DNA of 57,578 bases from Thermodesulfatator sp. (GTDB lineage: Bacteria > Desulfobacterota > Thermodesulfobacteria > Thermodesulfobacteriales > Thermodesulfobacteriaceae). The stretch is from NCBI GenBank assembly GCA_027064165.1, contig JAMOQE010000023.1, positions 1 to 57,578 on the forward strand, given 5' to 3'. Position numbers and translations under genes: made by a program. This document shows positions 36,739-44,405 of the stretch, piece by piece. The stretch's first letter is position 1, and each line of letters opens with the position of its first letter. The notes beneath the pieces were generated by a model that did no database searches, was not told where the DNA came from, and worked only from the letters and a program-made list of their open reading frames with translations.

Positions 36739-36762
36739 GTATAAAAGAAAAGCTATCTGGGG

Positions 36763-36787
36763 TAAAAAAGGAGGGGAAAACCCCTCC
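36763..36787 (-). terminator. Intrinsic terminator of glnA
   Basis: On the - strand the hairpin GGAGGGG-TTTT-CCCCTCC (36770-36787) is followed at once by a run of six T. It lies 14 bases after the glnA stop codon and separates glnA from the tetR operon. Confidence 0.85.
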
Positions 36788-36800
36788 GTCAGCTAAAAAA

Positions 36801-38135
36801 TTAAAGAATGGGAAGGTATTTTTTTAACTCGTACTCGGTAACCTGAATTCTATACTCGTCCCACTCAGCTTTTTTAAGTGCAAGAAGCTCGTTATAAACA
36901 TGCTCTCCAAGCACTTCTCTTAAAAGCTCGCTCTTTTTAGCATACTCTATTGCCTCTGCAAGGCTTCCGGGAAGACTATCAATCCCGAGTTCCTGCCTTT
37001 CTCTTTCCGTAAGGGCATAAATGTTTTTTTCAATAGGTGCGGGAAGTTCATAACCCTCTTTAATTCCCTTAAGCCCTGCACCAAGCATGCAGGCAAAGGC
37101 AAGATAAGGATTGCATGCTGGATCCGGGCTTCTGAGCTCTACACGAGTGGCTTTTTCTTTTCCGGGCTTGTAAAGCGGCACCCTGATAAGGGCAGAACGA
37201 TTCTTCCTTGCCCAGGCAATATAAACCGGTGCCTCGTACCCTGGAACAAGCCTCTTGTAAGAATTTACCCACTGATTGAGCACAAGGGTAATTTCCTTTA
37301 CATGCTTGAGAAGCCCTGCAATGTACTTCTTGGCAATGTCAGAAAGATAATACTCTTCATTAGGATCAAAAAAAGTATTCTCTTCACCCTTAAAGAGGGA
37401 TTGATGCACATGCATTCCGCTCCCATTTTCTCCAAAAATGGGTTTGGGCATAAAAGTGGCATAGCATCCATATTTTCTGGCAACCTCTTTTACCACCACC
37501 CGGTAAGTCATTACCATGTCTGCCATCTCAAGGGCATCTGCATACCTTAAGTCAATCTCATGCTGAGAAGGAGCAACCTCATGGTGAGAATATTCCACCC
37601 TAATCCCCATCTGCTCAAGACAAAAAATGGTCTCTCTTCTTAAGTCTTCTGCAGCATCTAAGGGGTAATCAAAATAGCCACCAATATCAAGAATCTCTGT
37701 GCTTTTTTCATTCTTAAAATAGAAAAACTCACATTCAGGGCCTACATAAAAGTTGGTAAAGCCCATTTCTTTCATCTTTTCAAGATTTCTTTTTAGCACA
37801 TACCTTGGATCTCCCTCGTAAGGCTTACCATCAGGCAGATAAATATCGCAGAAGACTCTTGCAACTGCCTTTTCTCTTGGTCTCCAGGGAAGAAGGGCAA
37901 AAGTTGTGGGATCAGGGATAGCAAGCATATCACTCTCTTCAATACCTGTGAAACCCTTGATTGAAGAGCCATCAAAACCCATTCCCTCTTCAAATGCTAC
38001 ATCAAGCTCTTCAACAGGAACAGCAAAACTTTTGAGCTGACCCAATACATCGGTAAACCAGAATCTTACAAACTTCACATCATACTTTTTAACAAGCTCC
38101 ATCATATCCTTCTTATCCCTCGGCTTCTCCACCAT
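36801..38135 (-). CDS. glnA: Glutamine synthetase type I (alpha subtype)
   Basis: ATP-dependent synthesis of glutamine from glutamate and ammonia. Visible are DGSSIKGF, the metal-site EPECEFF-like GPECEFFYF, GENGSGMHVHQSL, the ATP-site KPIFGENG and RVPLYKPGKEKATRVELR in parts. At 444 aa, with the C-terminal NIYALTERERQELGIDSLP region and no NxxLY adenylylation site, it is the GSI-alpha type of Bacillus and Thermotoga. That type is not adenylylated and is often feedback-inhibited. An AGGAGGTAG site precedes the ATG. Transcription starts from a clear sigma-54 promoter and ends at a hairpin. Confidence 0.95.
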   Translation of the reverse strand: MVEKPRDKKDMMELVKKYDVKFVRFWFTDVLGQLKSFAVPVEELDVAFEEGMGFDGSSIKGFTGIEESDMLAIPDPTTFALLPWRPREKAVARVFCDIYLPDGKPYEGDPRYVLKRNLEKMKEMGFTNFYVGPECEFFYFKNEKSTEILDIGGYFDYPLDAAEDLRRETIFCLEQMGIRVEYSHHEVAPSQHEIDLRYADALEMADMVMTYRVVVKEVARKYGCYATFMPKPIFGENGSGMHVHQSLFKGEENTFFDPNEEYYLSDIAKKYIAGLLKHVKEITLVLNQWVNSYKRLVPGYEAPVYIAWARKNRSALIRVPLYKPGKEKATRVELRSPDPACNPYLAFACMLGAGLKGIKEGYELPAPIEKNIYALTERERQELGIDSLPGSLAEAIEYAKKSELLREVLGEHVYNELLALKKAEWDEYRIQVTEYELKKYLPIL

Positions 38136-38171
38136 AAACTACCTCCTCCAATAAATTTTTTGCAAAATTGT

Positions 38172-38187
38172 AGCAATGTTTATGCCA
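38172..38187 (-). promoter_or_regulatory. Sigma-54 promoter of glnA
   Basis: On the - strand TGGCATAAACATTGCT matches the -24/-12 consensus TGGCAYRNNNNTTGCW at every defined position. The predicted start is about 38161, giving a leader of about 26 bases to glnA. A sigma-54 activator gene is divergent, 100 bases away. Confidence 0.88.
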
Positions 38188-38227
38188 ATTTTTCCTTTTA
38201 ATTCTTCAGGTTTTCCGAAAAAGGAAT

Positions 38228-38272
38228 TTTACAAAATTGTACACTTTGTACACAGGTGCACAATTTTGTAAA
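38228..38272. promoter_or_regulatory. Long palindrome, probable activator-binding site (UAS)
   Basis: Two 17-base arms, TTTACAAAATTGTACAC (38228-38244) and GTGCACAATTTTGTAAA (38256-38272), match as an inverted repeat at 16 of 17 positions around an 11-base spacer. The spacer repeats TTGTACAC. It lies 41-85 bases upstream of the -24 element of glnA and just before the -10 of the divergent activator gene. Confidence 0.75.
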
Positions 38273-38277
38273 GGTGT

Positions 38278-38283
38278 TATAAT
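38278..38283 (+). promoter_or_regulatory. -10 element of the sigma-54 activator gene
   Basis: TATAAT with the first ATG six bases later and no ribosome site. No good -35 box is visible because that position is occupied by the palindrome arm. The transcript may be leaderless, or translation may begin at the later ATG at 38302. Confidence 0.4.
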
Positions 38284-38289
38284 AAGCTA

Positions 38290-39837
38290 ATGATGCAGGT
38301 TATGGATAGGAAGCAGGCAGAGCTTGAAGCACTTTTAAAGGTAAGTGCTGTTCTGAGTTCCTCTTTTGAGCTTTTTGAAAATCTTCAGCAGGCTATGAAA
38401 ATCCTTTCAGACTTTCTTGATATGCGAAGAGGGACAATTACCCTTTTTGACAGAGCTACTGGAGAGCTGAAAATAGTTGTAGCTCATGGACTTACTCCAG
38501 AGCAAATAGCAAGGGGAAGATACAAAATAGGTGAGGGCATAGTAGGTAAGGTGGTTAAGACAGGTGAACCAATAGTTGTGCCAGATATAGGAAAAGAGCC
38601 CCTTTTTCTTAACCGCACAGGTGCACGAATTGAAAAGGAAAACATCTCCTTTCTCTGCGTGCCCATAAAAATCAAAGACGAAATCCTTGGTGTGCTTTCA
38701 GTGGACAGAATCTTTGATGAAAGTATTTCTTTTGAAGAGGATTTAAGGGTGTTAAGGATAGTTGCCACGCTTATAGGGCAGGCTATAAAACTTTATCAGG
38801 CTTTCTGGGAGGAAAAGACCCGCAGAGAAGAGCTTGAGATTGAGCTTCAGAAAAGATACAGGTTTCACAACATAGTGTATGCTTCGGAGAAAATGCGGGA
38901 GGTAATAAAAACATGTTTAAAGATTGCCGGGACCAAAGCTCCTGTTCTCATAAGAGGGGAGTCTGGCACAGGAAAGGAGCTTGTGGCAAAGGCAATTCAT
39001 TATAATAGCCCAAGGGCAAAGGCGCCTTTTGTGGCTATAAATTGCGCAGCCATACCAGAAAATCTGCTTGAGGCAGAACTTTTTGGGTATGAAAAAGGCG
39101 CATTTTCAGGGGCTTACACCTCAAAAAAAGGGAAATTTGAACTCGCAAACGGTGGAACGCTTTTCCTTGACGAAATAGGAGACATGCCACTTTCCCTCCA
39201 GGCAAAGCTACTCAGAGTGCTCCAGGAACAGAGCTTTGAAAGACTTGGGGGCACAGAAACCCTAAAAGTGGATGTAAGAATTATTGCTGCCACCCACAGG
39301 GACCTTGAGGCTATGATAAAAGAAGGGCTTTTCAGGGAAGATTTATATTACAGACTGAATGTGGTGCCCATTTTTCTTCCGCCTTTGAGGAAAAGGCCTG
39401 AGGATATACCGGTTCTTATTGAACACTTCCTTGAGAAATTTAACAGGGAGTATGGAAAGTCTATAAAGTTTTCTCCAAGGGCTGTGAAGGTGCTTCTTGG
39501 TTATAGCTGGCCTGGAAATGTAAGGGAGCTTGAAAATCTGGTTGAAAGGATTGTGCTGCTTTCTGAAAGAGAGGAAGTCTCTGAGGAGGAAGTGTCTTTG
39601 TATCTAAAAGAACAAAAGGATCCAGAGAAAAAAGGACTTGTCAAGGAGATTTCAGAGCTTGAAAAAGAGAGAATTATTGAGGCTTTAAAGGCCTGTAATT
39701 TTAATCAGACAAAAGCTGCAAGGCTTCTCGGGCTTACAAGAAGACAGCTTGGCTACAGAATTAAAAAATACGGCATTAAAAAAGATGAATACAGTCCCCT
39801 GAGAGCACCTCTCTCATATTCCCCTCCTCATCTATAA
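38290..39837 (+). CDS. NifA-like sigma-54-dependent activator (GAF-AAA+-Fis)
   Basis: Enhancer-binding protein for sigma-54 RNA polymerase. An N-terminal GAF domain (about 20-165) senses an unknown signal. The AAA+ domain (about 195-430) has Walker A GESGTGKE, the sigma-54 contact loop as GAFSGA (consensus GAFTGA), Walker B GGTLFLDEIGDM and the arginine-finger region FREDLYYRLNV. A Fis-type HTH follows, NQTKAARLLGLTRRQLGYRI. There is no receiver domain, so no phosphorylation control. Divergence from glnA and the palindrome between them make glnA the likely target. The last 62 bases overlap the convergent birA. The start may instead be the ATG at 38302. Confidence 0.9.
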   Translation: MMQVMDRKQAELEALLKVSAVLSSSFELFENLQQAMKILSDFLDMRRGTITLFDRATGELKIVVAHGLTPEQIARGRYKIGEGIVGKVVKTGEPIVVPDIGKEPLFLNRTGARIEKENISFLCVPIKIKDEILGVLSVDRIFDESISFEEDLRVLRIVATLIGQAIKLYQAFWEEKTRREELEIELQKRYRFHNIVYASEKMREVIKTCLKIAGTKAPVLIRGESGTGKELVAKAIHYNSPRAKAPFVAINCAAIPENLLEAELFGYEKGAFSGAYTSKKGKFELANGGTLFLDEIGDMPLSLQAKLLRVLQEQSFERLGGTETLKVDVRIIAATHRDLEAMIKEGLFREDLYYRLNVVPIFLPPLRKRPEDIPVLIEHFLEKFNREYGKSIKFSPRAVKVLLGYSWPGNVRELENLVERIVLLSEREEVSEEEVSLYLKEQKDPEKKGLVKEISELEKERIIEALKACNFNQTKAARLLGLTRRQLGYRIKKYGIKKDEYSPLRAPLSYSPPHL

Positions 39838-40498
39838 TTAAAAGCCCTCCTTTTTGGGAAAGGCCCTTAGCTATCCCTATAATTTCACCCTGAGGGATTA
39901 AAACCCTTACCTTTTTCCCAATTGTGGAACACCTACTCTCCCAGAGAGTAATAAGTTCTTTTCTGCTTTTGGAGAGTAGCTCCTTTACCATTTTAAGAAG
40001 CTCTGTAAGCAGGGAAAGCCTATCTACTTCTTTCCCCAAAATTTCCCTTAAAGATATTGCTCTCTTTTCTTCAGGTGGGGGGAGATTGTTAACATTTATG
40101 CCTATTCCCAGCACTGCGTAATTTAGCCTGTTTTCTTTTATACTTGTCTCAAGGAGAATGCCTGCAAGTTTTTTATTCTGAAAAAGAAGATCATTTGGCC
40201 ATTTAATAAAGGGCTTTATGCCTGAAGATTTCTCTATAGCAAAACAAGCAGCAAGAGAAGCTAAATATGGAAGAAGAGAAACCTGTTCTGAGTAGACATC
40301 CCGCACAAGGGAAATGCTTAACCAGAGACCTCCTTTGGGAGAGAGCCACCTTCTTCCAAGCCTTCCCCTTCCTGCCTTCTGGGTTTCAGCTACTACGGCT
40401 ACCTCTCTCCCTTTTAAAGCAAACTCTCTTGCAATTTCCATTGTGGAAGAAACTTCCTCAAACCAGTAGATTTCAAAAAAGTTCTTCACTTTTTTCAC
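39776..40498 (-). CDS. birA: Biotin-[acetyl-CoA-carboxylase] ligase
   Basis: Attaches biotin to carrier proteins through biotinyl-AMP. The catalytic domain shows SSTMEIA, the GRGRLGRRW biotin/AMP loop, KWPNDLLFQNKKLAGIL and GIGINVNN. The small C-terminal domain is present. There is no N-terminal HTH domain, so it is a ligase only and not a repressor. Starts are GTG: 40498, or 40489 with AAGGG at better spacing. The 3' end overlaps the sigma-54 activator by 62 bases tail to tail. Confidence 0.92.
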   Translation of the reverse strand: MKKVKNFFEIYWFEEVSSTMEIAREFALKGREVAVVAETQKAGRGRLGRRWLSPKGGLWLSISLVRDVYSEQVSLLPYLASLAACFAIEKSSGIKPFIKWPNDLLFQNKKLAGILLETSIKENRLNYAVLGIGINVNNLPPPEEKRAISLREILGKEVDRLSLLTELLKMVKELLSKSRKELITLWESRCSTIGKKVRVLIPQGEIIGIAKGLSQKGGLLIIDEEGNMREVLSGDCIHLF

Positions 40499-40521
40499 CC
40501 TTATGGTACTATTTGGTAGCC

Positions 40522-41331
40522 ATGTCAGTATTACTACAACTCTTTTTAGCTTACACTCTTATCCTTTTGCTGGCAACTTTTTCTTATAAAGAAAAACTTG
40601 CCCAGGAAAGGGAAATTTTTATTACAAGCATAAGATGCGCCATTCAGCTTTTAATTCTTGGTTATACTTTAAGATACATTTTTTCTCTTAGAGCCTGGTA
40701 CTGGCTTATTTTAATCCTTGGAGTAATGACCTGTGCTGCAGCTTTTATTGGAGCTGAAAGATTAAAATTAAAGGCATCCAGAATTTTTTTAGTGAAAGTA
40801 TGTTTTCTGAGTCTGTTCCTATCTACATCTATTGTATTCTTCCCTCTTCTTGCTCTGGGTGTAATAAAGGCAACCTTTAGAGAGGTGCTTACTTTGTGGG
40901 GTCTTGTTTTGGGACAGGCGGTAAATAGTTTAAACCTTGCACAGGAGAGGCTTGCTTCTGAGGCAATCAATAGAAAAGATGAAATTGAAGCCAAGGTAGC
41001 CCTTGGAGCAACCCTTAAAGAAGCCCTTAAAGACTGCATAAAAAATGCAATCTCTGCCTCCCTTATCCCTAAGTACAATAGTCTGAAAGCCGTAGGAATT
41101 GTATTTATACCTGGGATAACTGCAGGAATGATTATTGCAGGAGCTGATCCCTTAAAGGCTATTGTGTATCAAATTTTGGTCATGTATCTTATCTTAGGAG
41201 TAAGCTTGTTTTGTGCATATTTTATTTTGCATCTTACCTATCCTCTTGTGTTTTCTTCCTTACAAAGCAGGACGAATTTATTTAAGAAAAAACGGAGGAG
41301 GCGGGATTCGAACCCGCGAAGGGAGGAGTAA
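40522..41331 (+). CDS. FetB/UPF0014-type ABC permease
   Basis: An inner-membrane permease of the UPF0014 family; FetB of Escherichia coli exports iron with the ATPase FetA. Six or seven hydrophobic segments and the family block GATLKEALKDCIKNAISASLIP then PGITAGMIIAGADPL support this. No FetA-like ATPase is adjacent. The ATG at 40522 gives 269 aa with a normal N-terminal membrane segment; the open frame extends further upstream only as antisense to birA. The 3' end runs 39 bases into the opposite-strand tRNA-Ser, so the last residues (RRRRDSNPRREE) are translated from antisense tRNA sequence. Confidence 0.82.
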   Translation: MSVLLQLFLAYTLILLLATFSYKEKLAQEREIFITSIRCAIQLLILGYTLRYIFSLRAWYWLILILGVMTCAAAFIGAERLKLKASRIFLVKVCFLSLFLSTSIVFFPLLALGVIKATFREVLTLWGLVLGQAVNSLNLAQERLASEAINRKDEIEAKVALGATLKEALKDCIKNAISASLIPKYNSLKAVGIVFIPGITAGMIIAGADPLKAIVYQILVMYLILGVSLFCAYFILHLTYPLVFSSLQSRTNLFKKKRRRRDSNPRREE

Positions 41332-41385
41332 TCCTCCCTTAGCCGATTTCGAGTCGGCCCCCTTCGTCCACTCGGGCACTCCTCC
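41293..41385 (-). tRNA. tRNA-Ser (anticodon CGA)
   Basis: Class II tRNA with acceptor GGAGGAG/CTCCTCC and discriminator G. The anticodon stem GCCGA/TCGGC encloses loop CTCGAAA (anticodon CGA). The long variable arm is a GGGAGGA...TCCTCCC hairpin, and the T-arm contains GGTTCGAATCC. CCA is not encoded. Its 5' base is also the last base of the stop codon of the preceding - strand gene; a T run follows on the 3' side. Confidence 0.96.
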
Positions 41386-42257
41386 TAAATCATTATACTC
41401 AGCTCATAAGACCATACATAAGCTATGCCCTTCTCCTTTAAAAAGGCCTCCATCTTGGGATGGAAGTCATAAGCTACCAAAACAGGAAAATATGTTAAGC
41501 CTTCTTTTTCTGCTATCTTTTTAGCATACTTTTCAAATCGCTGTATTTCTCTTTTTGAAAACCTGGTCTTACACTCGCCCAAAATAAGCACCCGCTCCCC
41601 ATTCTTTTTGCCATAGCCAAAAAGATTTATCTGAATTTCTTTTTTGCCCACAGATACATACCTTCTTATAAGTCTTCCTTCAACTTCTATTCCAAATCTT
41701 TCCTTTAAAATCCTCGGCAGGGAAACATACGCCCTGTCCTCAAGCACATAACCCACCGTATTTGAAAGCCCTTCAAGTCTCTCTTCAACAAGCCTCATTC
41801 TTTTATTAAGACAGGCTACCTCTTCTTCAGTCTTCTTCTGGGCCTCCGCAAGCTCATTAACCCTCTCTTCAGTCTTCCTCTGGGCCTCCGCAAGCTCATT
41901 AACCCTCTCTTCAGTCTTCTTCTGAGCCTCCGCAAGCTCATTAACCCTCTCTTCAGTCTTCCTCTGGGCCTCCGCAAGAGATCTCACTATCTCCTTTAAC
42001 TCTTTCACCTCTTCTTCAGTCTTCTTCTGAGCCTCCGCAAGCTCATTAACCCTCTCTTCAGTCTTCCTCTGGGCCTCCGCAAGCTCATTAACAGTTTTAG
42101 CAAGTCTTTTTAAAATCTCTTTTATCTCTTTAAATTCATCCTTTGTTACACTCTCCTCCCTTTGTCTTTCAATCTCTTCTATAAGACTGAGCAATACTTC
42201 ACGCAAAGAAGGTTCTATATTCTGAAGTTTTCTTATAAATCTCGCACTAAGCCTCAT
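41385..42257 (-). CDS. Coiled-coil 14-residue-repeat protein with PD-(D/E)XK nuclease-like domain
   Basis: 290 aa. The N-terminal helical region is followed by a 91-residue array of NELAEAQ-R/K-KTEE-R/E-V units, predicted to be a long coiled coil. The C-terminal domain (about 185-290) resembles the DUF3782-type PD-(D/E)XK nuclease fold: EGRLIRRYV, EIQINLFG, LILGECKTR. The ExK pair is present in ECK. The usual upstream aspartate is replaced by asparagine (QINLFG), so catalysis is uncertain. The gene has a consensus promoter 8 bases before the ATG, no ribosome site, and ends on the first base of tRNA-Ser. Confidence 0.7.
   Translation of the reverse strand: MRLSARFIRKLQNIEPSLREVLLSLIEEIERQREESVTKDEFKEIKEILKRLAKTVNELAEAQRKTEERVNELAEAQKKTEEEVKELKEIVRSLAEAQRKTEERVNELAEAQKKTEERVNELAEAQRKTEERVNELAEAQKKTEEEVACLNKRMRLVEERLEGLSNTVGYVLEDRAYVSLPRILKERFGIEVEGRLIRRYVSVGKKEIQINLFGYGKKNGERVLILGECKTRFSKREIQRFEKYAKKIAEKEGLTYFPVLVAYDFHPKMEAFLKEKGIAYVWSYELSIMI
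41817..42089 (-). repeat. 42-base tandem repeats (14-residue coiled-coil units)
   Basis: Six units; five are 14 residues and one has a 7-residue insertion (KELKEIV). Units alternate QRKTEE and QKKTEE, and the DNA shows the same alternation, suggesting an 84-base higher-order unit. Near-identity at silent sites suggests recent duplication or conversion. Confidence 0.9.
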
Positions 42258-42265
42258 AGTTTTGT

Positions 42266-42293
42266 ATTATAATACTTTTTATTTCTTAAACAA
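42266..42293 (-). promoter_or_regulatory. Promoter with leaderless-type start
   Basis: On the - strand: TTGTTT (42288-42293), 16-base spacer, TATAAT (42266-42271), then 8 bases to the ATG at 42257. Transcription should start at or within two bases of the start codon. Confidence 0.6.
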
Positions 42294-42316
42294 GCTATTG
42301 TTTCAGACAAAAAAGA

Positions 42317-42784
42317 TTAGTGTCTTTTCTGAAGAAAAAATTTCTTTAGAAGTCCTGCTGCTTCCTTCTGAAAAAGACCAGACCTTACCTTTATCCTGTG
42401 ATTAAATGTTTTATAATTAAGAAGATTAAGCACACTCCCGCAGGCACCTGTTTTGGGATCAGAAGCGGCAAAGATTACTTCCTCAACCCTTGCAAGCACC
42501 ATTGCATAGGCACACATAGCACAGGGCTCAAGAGTAACATAAATCCTGCATCCAATAAGTCTGTAATTTCCAAGAGCTTTTGCTGCCTCTCTCAAAGCCA
42601 GGATTTCCGCATGGGCTGTGGGATCAAGGAGCTGAATCATCCTGTTTCTACCCCTACCTATCACCTCTCCCTCAGGAGAAACCACCACTGCTCCCACAGG
42701 CACTTCATCTTCTTCATAGGCCTTTTTTGCTTCCTCAAGAGCAAGCCTCATAAATTCGCAATCTTTTTCACTAAAACCATGCAT
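42317..42784 (-). CDS. tadA: tRNA adenosine(34) deaminase
   Basis: Converts the wobble adenosine of tRNA-Arg(ACG) to inosine. The zinc-dependent deaminase motifs are HAEILALREA (catalytic glutamate) and PCAMCAYAMVLARV (zinc cysteines). EVPVGAVVV and NYRLIGCRIYVTLEPC are typical. The ATG at 42784 gives 155 aa; a GTG three codons upstream is an alternative. It overlaps the end of the IspH-fusion gene, so it is probably translated from the same message. Confidence 0.94.
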   Translation of the reverse strand: MHGFSEKDCEFMRLALEEAKKAYEEDEVPVGAVVVSPEGEVIGRGRNRMIQLLDPTAHAEILALREAAKALGNYRLIGCRIYVTLEPCAMCAYAMVLARVEEVIFAASDPKTGACGSVLNLLNYKTFNHRIKVRSGLFQKEAAGLLKKFFLQKRH

Positions 42785-44405
42785 ATGCCACACTCAACAG
42801 AAAAAATAAAAAAGGAGGGACAAGGGCGAGGTTTTCCAGATAAATAATCTGCCCAAGGGGGCGTTTTCTCAAAAATTGAAAAAGAAGATAGGAAACCAGC
42901 CATAACCCAAGCATCCCTGCAAACAAAAATGGTTTCTTATAAAAGAATAAAGCCATTCCTATGCCCAGGAAAACAAAAATTTTAAGAAGTTTCATAAACC
43001 CTCTTTCTTCAAAATTAAAAATAGAAATAAAAAAATCCTGAGGTAAAAAACCATCTGTCTGAAAATATACTATTTCAAAATAGAGCTTAACAAACAAAAG
43101 CAAAACAAAGGCCTCCAGAAAAATAAAAGTAAAATTAGCATTCCAGAAAGGATAAAGATAAAGGATAAGGCCTATAAAAAAAAGAGGCTCCACCAAAAAG
43201 CTCAAAGGTTTTCCTTTTAAAAACTCTGCTAAAAAGAAAATAGCTATGGCAAGACTTATAATTCTGGGATTAAAAAGAATACCCGCAACAAGAGAAAATA
43301 ATGCAGAAATTATTATCAAAAATATAACGAGCTTTTTGTGTTTTTGTATAACTCTGCCTTTTATGGGATAATAATATGCAAATTTTTTAATAGTGCGGAG
43401 GTTTTGAAAATTATAAAGAAATAAAAGAAAAAAGAAGGCAAAAGGAAGTATCCAAAAGACTTTTTGCATTTTAATAGAAAGAAAATTCAAAAAGCCAGCG
43501 AGTATAAAAGAAAAAACAAGAGATTGAAGAAAGCCAAGAAAAGAAAAAGCCTTTAAAGCTCTATAAAAAGGCAGAGTACTTTTAAGCCTGTCCACCACTT
43601 CGTTTATGAGCCAGTTAGGAGTTGAAGCACCGGCAGTAACTCCCACACTGGATATCCCTTTTAGCTCATTCAAATCTATATCTTCGGGAGTCTCAGCAAA
43701 AATGGTTTTTAGTCCTTCTTCCCGTGCTATTTTGGCAAGCCTTTGAGTATTTGCACTAAATCTCCCTCCTATCACTACAATGGCCTCACATTCTTTAGAA
43801 AGCCGCCTTACCTCTGCCTGCCTTATGTGAGTGGCATTGCAGATGGTATTTATTACCTTAACTTCGGGAAATCTTGCTTTTGCTTCATCTGCAATTTTTT
43901 TAAAAACCTGTGGATCCTGAGTGGTCTGGGAAAGAACCACCCAGCTTTTATGAGGGGGCAGGTGCTTTACTTCTGCCGGACTTCCCACCACATAGCCTTT
44001 CCCTTTACAATACCCCAGAATTCCTTTTACTTCTGCGTGATTTTTATCTCCCACAATAAGCACTGCTTTCCCTTCTTTTGCGGCCTTTCTGGCAAGTGCC
44101 TGTACCTTAAGCACCCTGGGACAGGTGCCATCTATAACCCGATGCCTCCTGGCAAGCTTTTCTTTCTCTTCTGGAGGTACTCCATGTGCCCTTATCACAC
44201 AGCTTCCTGAAGGCACCTCTTCTTCTGGATCCTTCAAAATCTTTACTCCCAGCTTCTCAAGAAGCCTCAAAGTCTGGGGATTGTGAATAAGTGGCCCATA
44301 GGTATAAATAGGCTTAACTCCCTTCCCTATGGCAGAAAGCACAAGGTTTACAGCCCTTCTTACCCCCATGCAAAAACCAGCCTTTTTGGCAATCCTTACT
44401 TTCAT
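42771..44405 (-). CDS. ispH: IspH (HMBPP reductase) fused to a polytopic membrane domain
   Basis: Residues 1-285 are a complete 4-hydroxy-3-methylbut-2-enyl diphosphate reductase, the last step of the MEP isoprenoid pathway. Cluster cysteines are in AGFCMGVRR, DGTCPRV and TICNATHIRQ. Substrate residues are in LIHNPQ, RAHGVP, NHAEVKG, SQTTQ and TAGASTPNW. Residues about 290-544 add eight or so membrane helices, which ordinary IspH lacks (normal length about 290-320). The segment YNFQNLRTIKKFAYYYPIKGR between helices loosely recalls UbiA prenyltransferase loops, without the aspartate motifs. The ATG overlaps the radC stop by four bases. Confidence 0.9.
   Translation of the reverse strand: MKVRIAKKAGFCMGVRRAVNLVLSAIGKGVKPIYTYGPLIHNPQTLRLLEKLGVKILKDPEEEVPSGSCVIRAHGVPPEEKEKLARRHRVIDGTCPRVLKVQALARKAAKEGKAVLIVGDKNHAEVKGILGYCKGKGYVVGSPAEVKHLPPHKSWVVLSQTTQDPQVFKKIADEAKARFPEVKVINTICNATHIRQAEVRRLSKECEAIVVIGGRFSANTQRLAKIAREEGLKTIFAETPEDIDLNELKGISSVGVTAGASTPNWLINEVVDRLKSTLPFYRALKAFSFLGFLQSLVFSFILAGFLNFLSIKMQKVFWILPFAFFFLLFLYNFQNLRTIKKFAYYYPIKGRVIQKHKKLVIFLIIISALFSLVAGILFNPRIISLAIAIFFLAEFLKGKPLSFLVEPLFFIGLILYLYPFWNANFTFIFLEAFVLLLFVKLYFEIVYFQTDGFLPQDFFISIFNFEERGFMKLLKIFVFLGIGMALFFYKKPFLFAGMLGLWLVSYLLFQFLRKRPLGQIIYLENLALVPPFLFFLLSVAYAWF

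Noticed and set aside
40267-40521. Upstream extension of the permease gene (starting MEEEKP)
   Set aside because: It is antisense to birA and adds a non-membrane sequence; the ATG at 40522 fits the family.
41213-41524. Small + strand ORF across the tRNA-Ser
   Set aside because: It is another reading of the permease end and tRNA, giving the familiar false GGGIRTRE-type peptide.
41817-42089. CRISPR array or regulatory repeat array
   Set aside because: The repeats are contiguous, in frame and multiples of 42 bases encoding a coiled coil, with no spacers.
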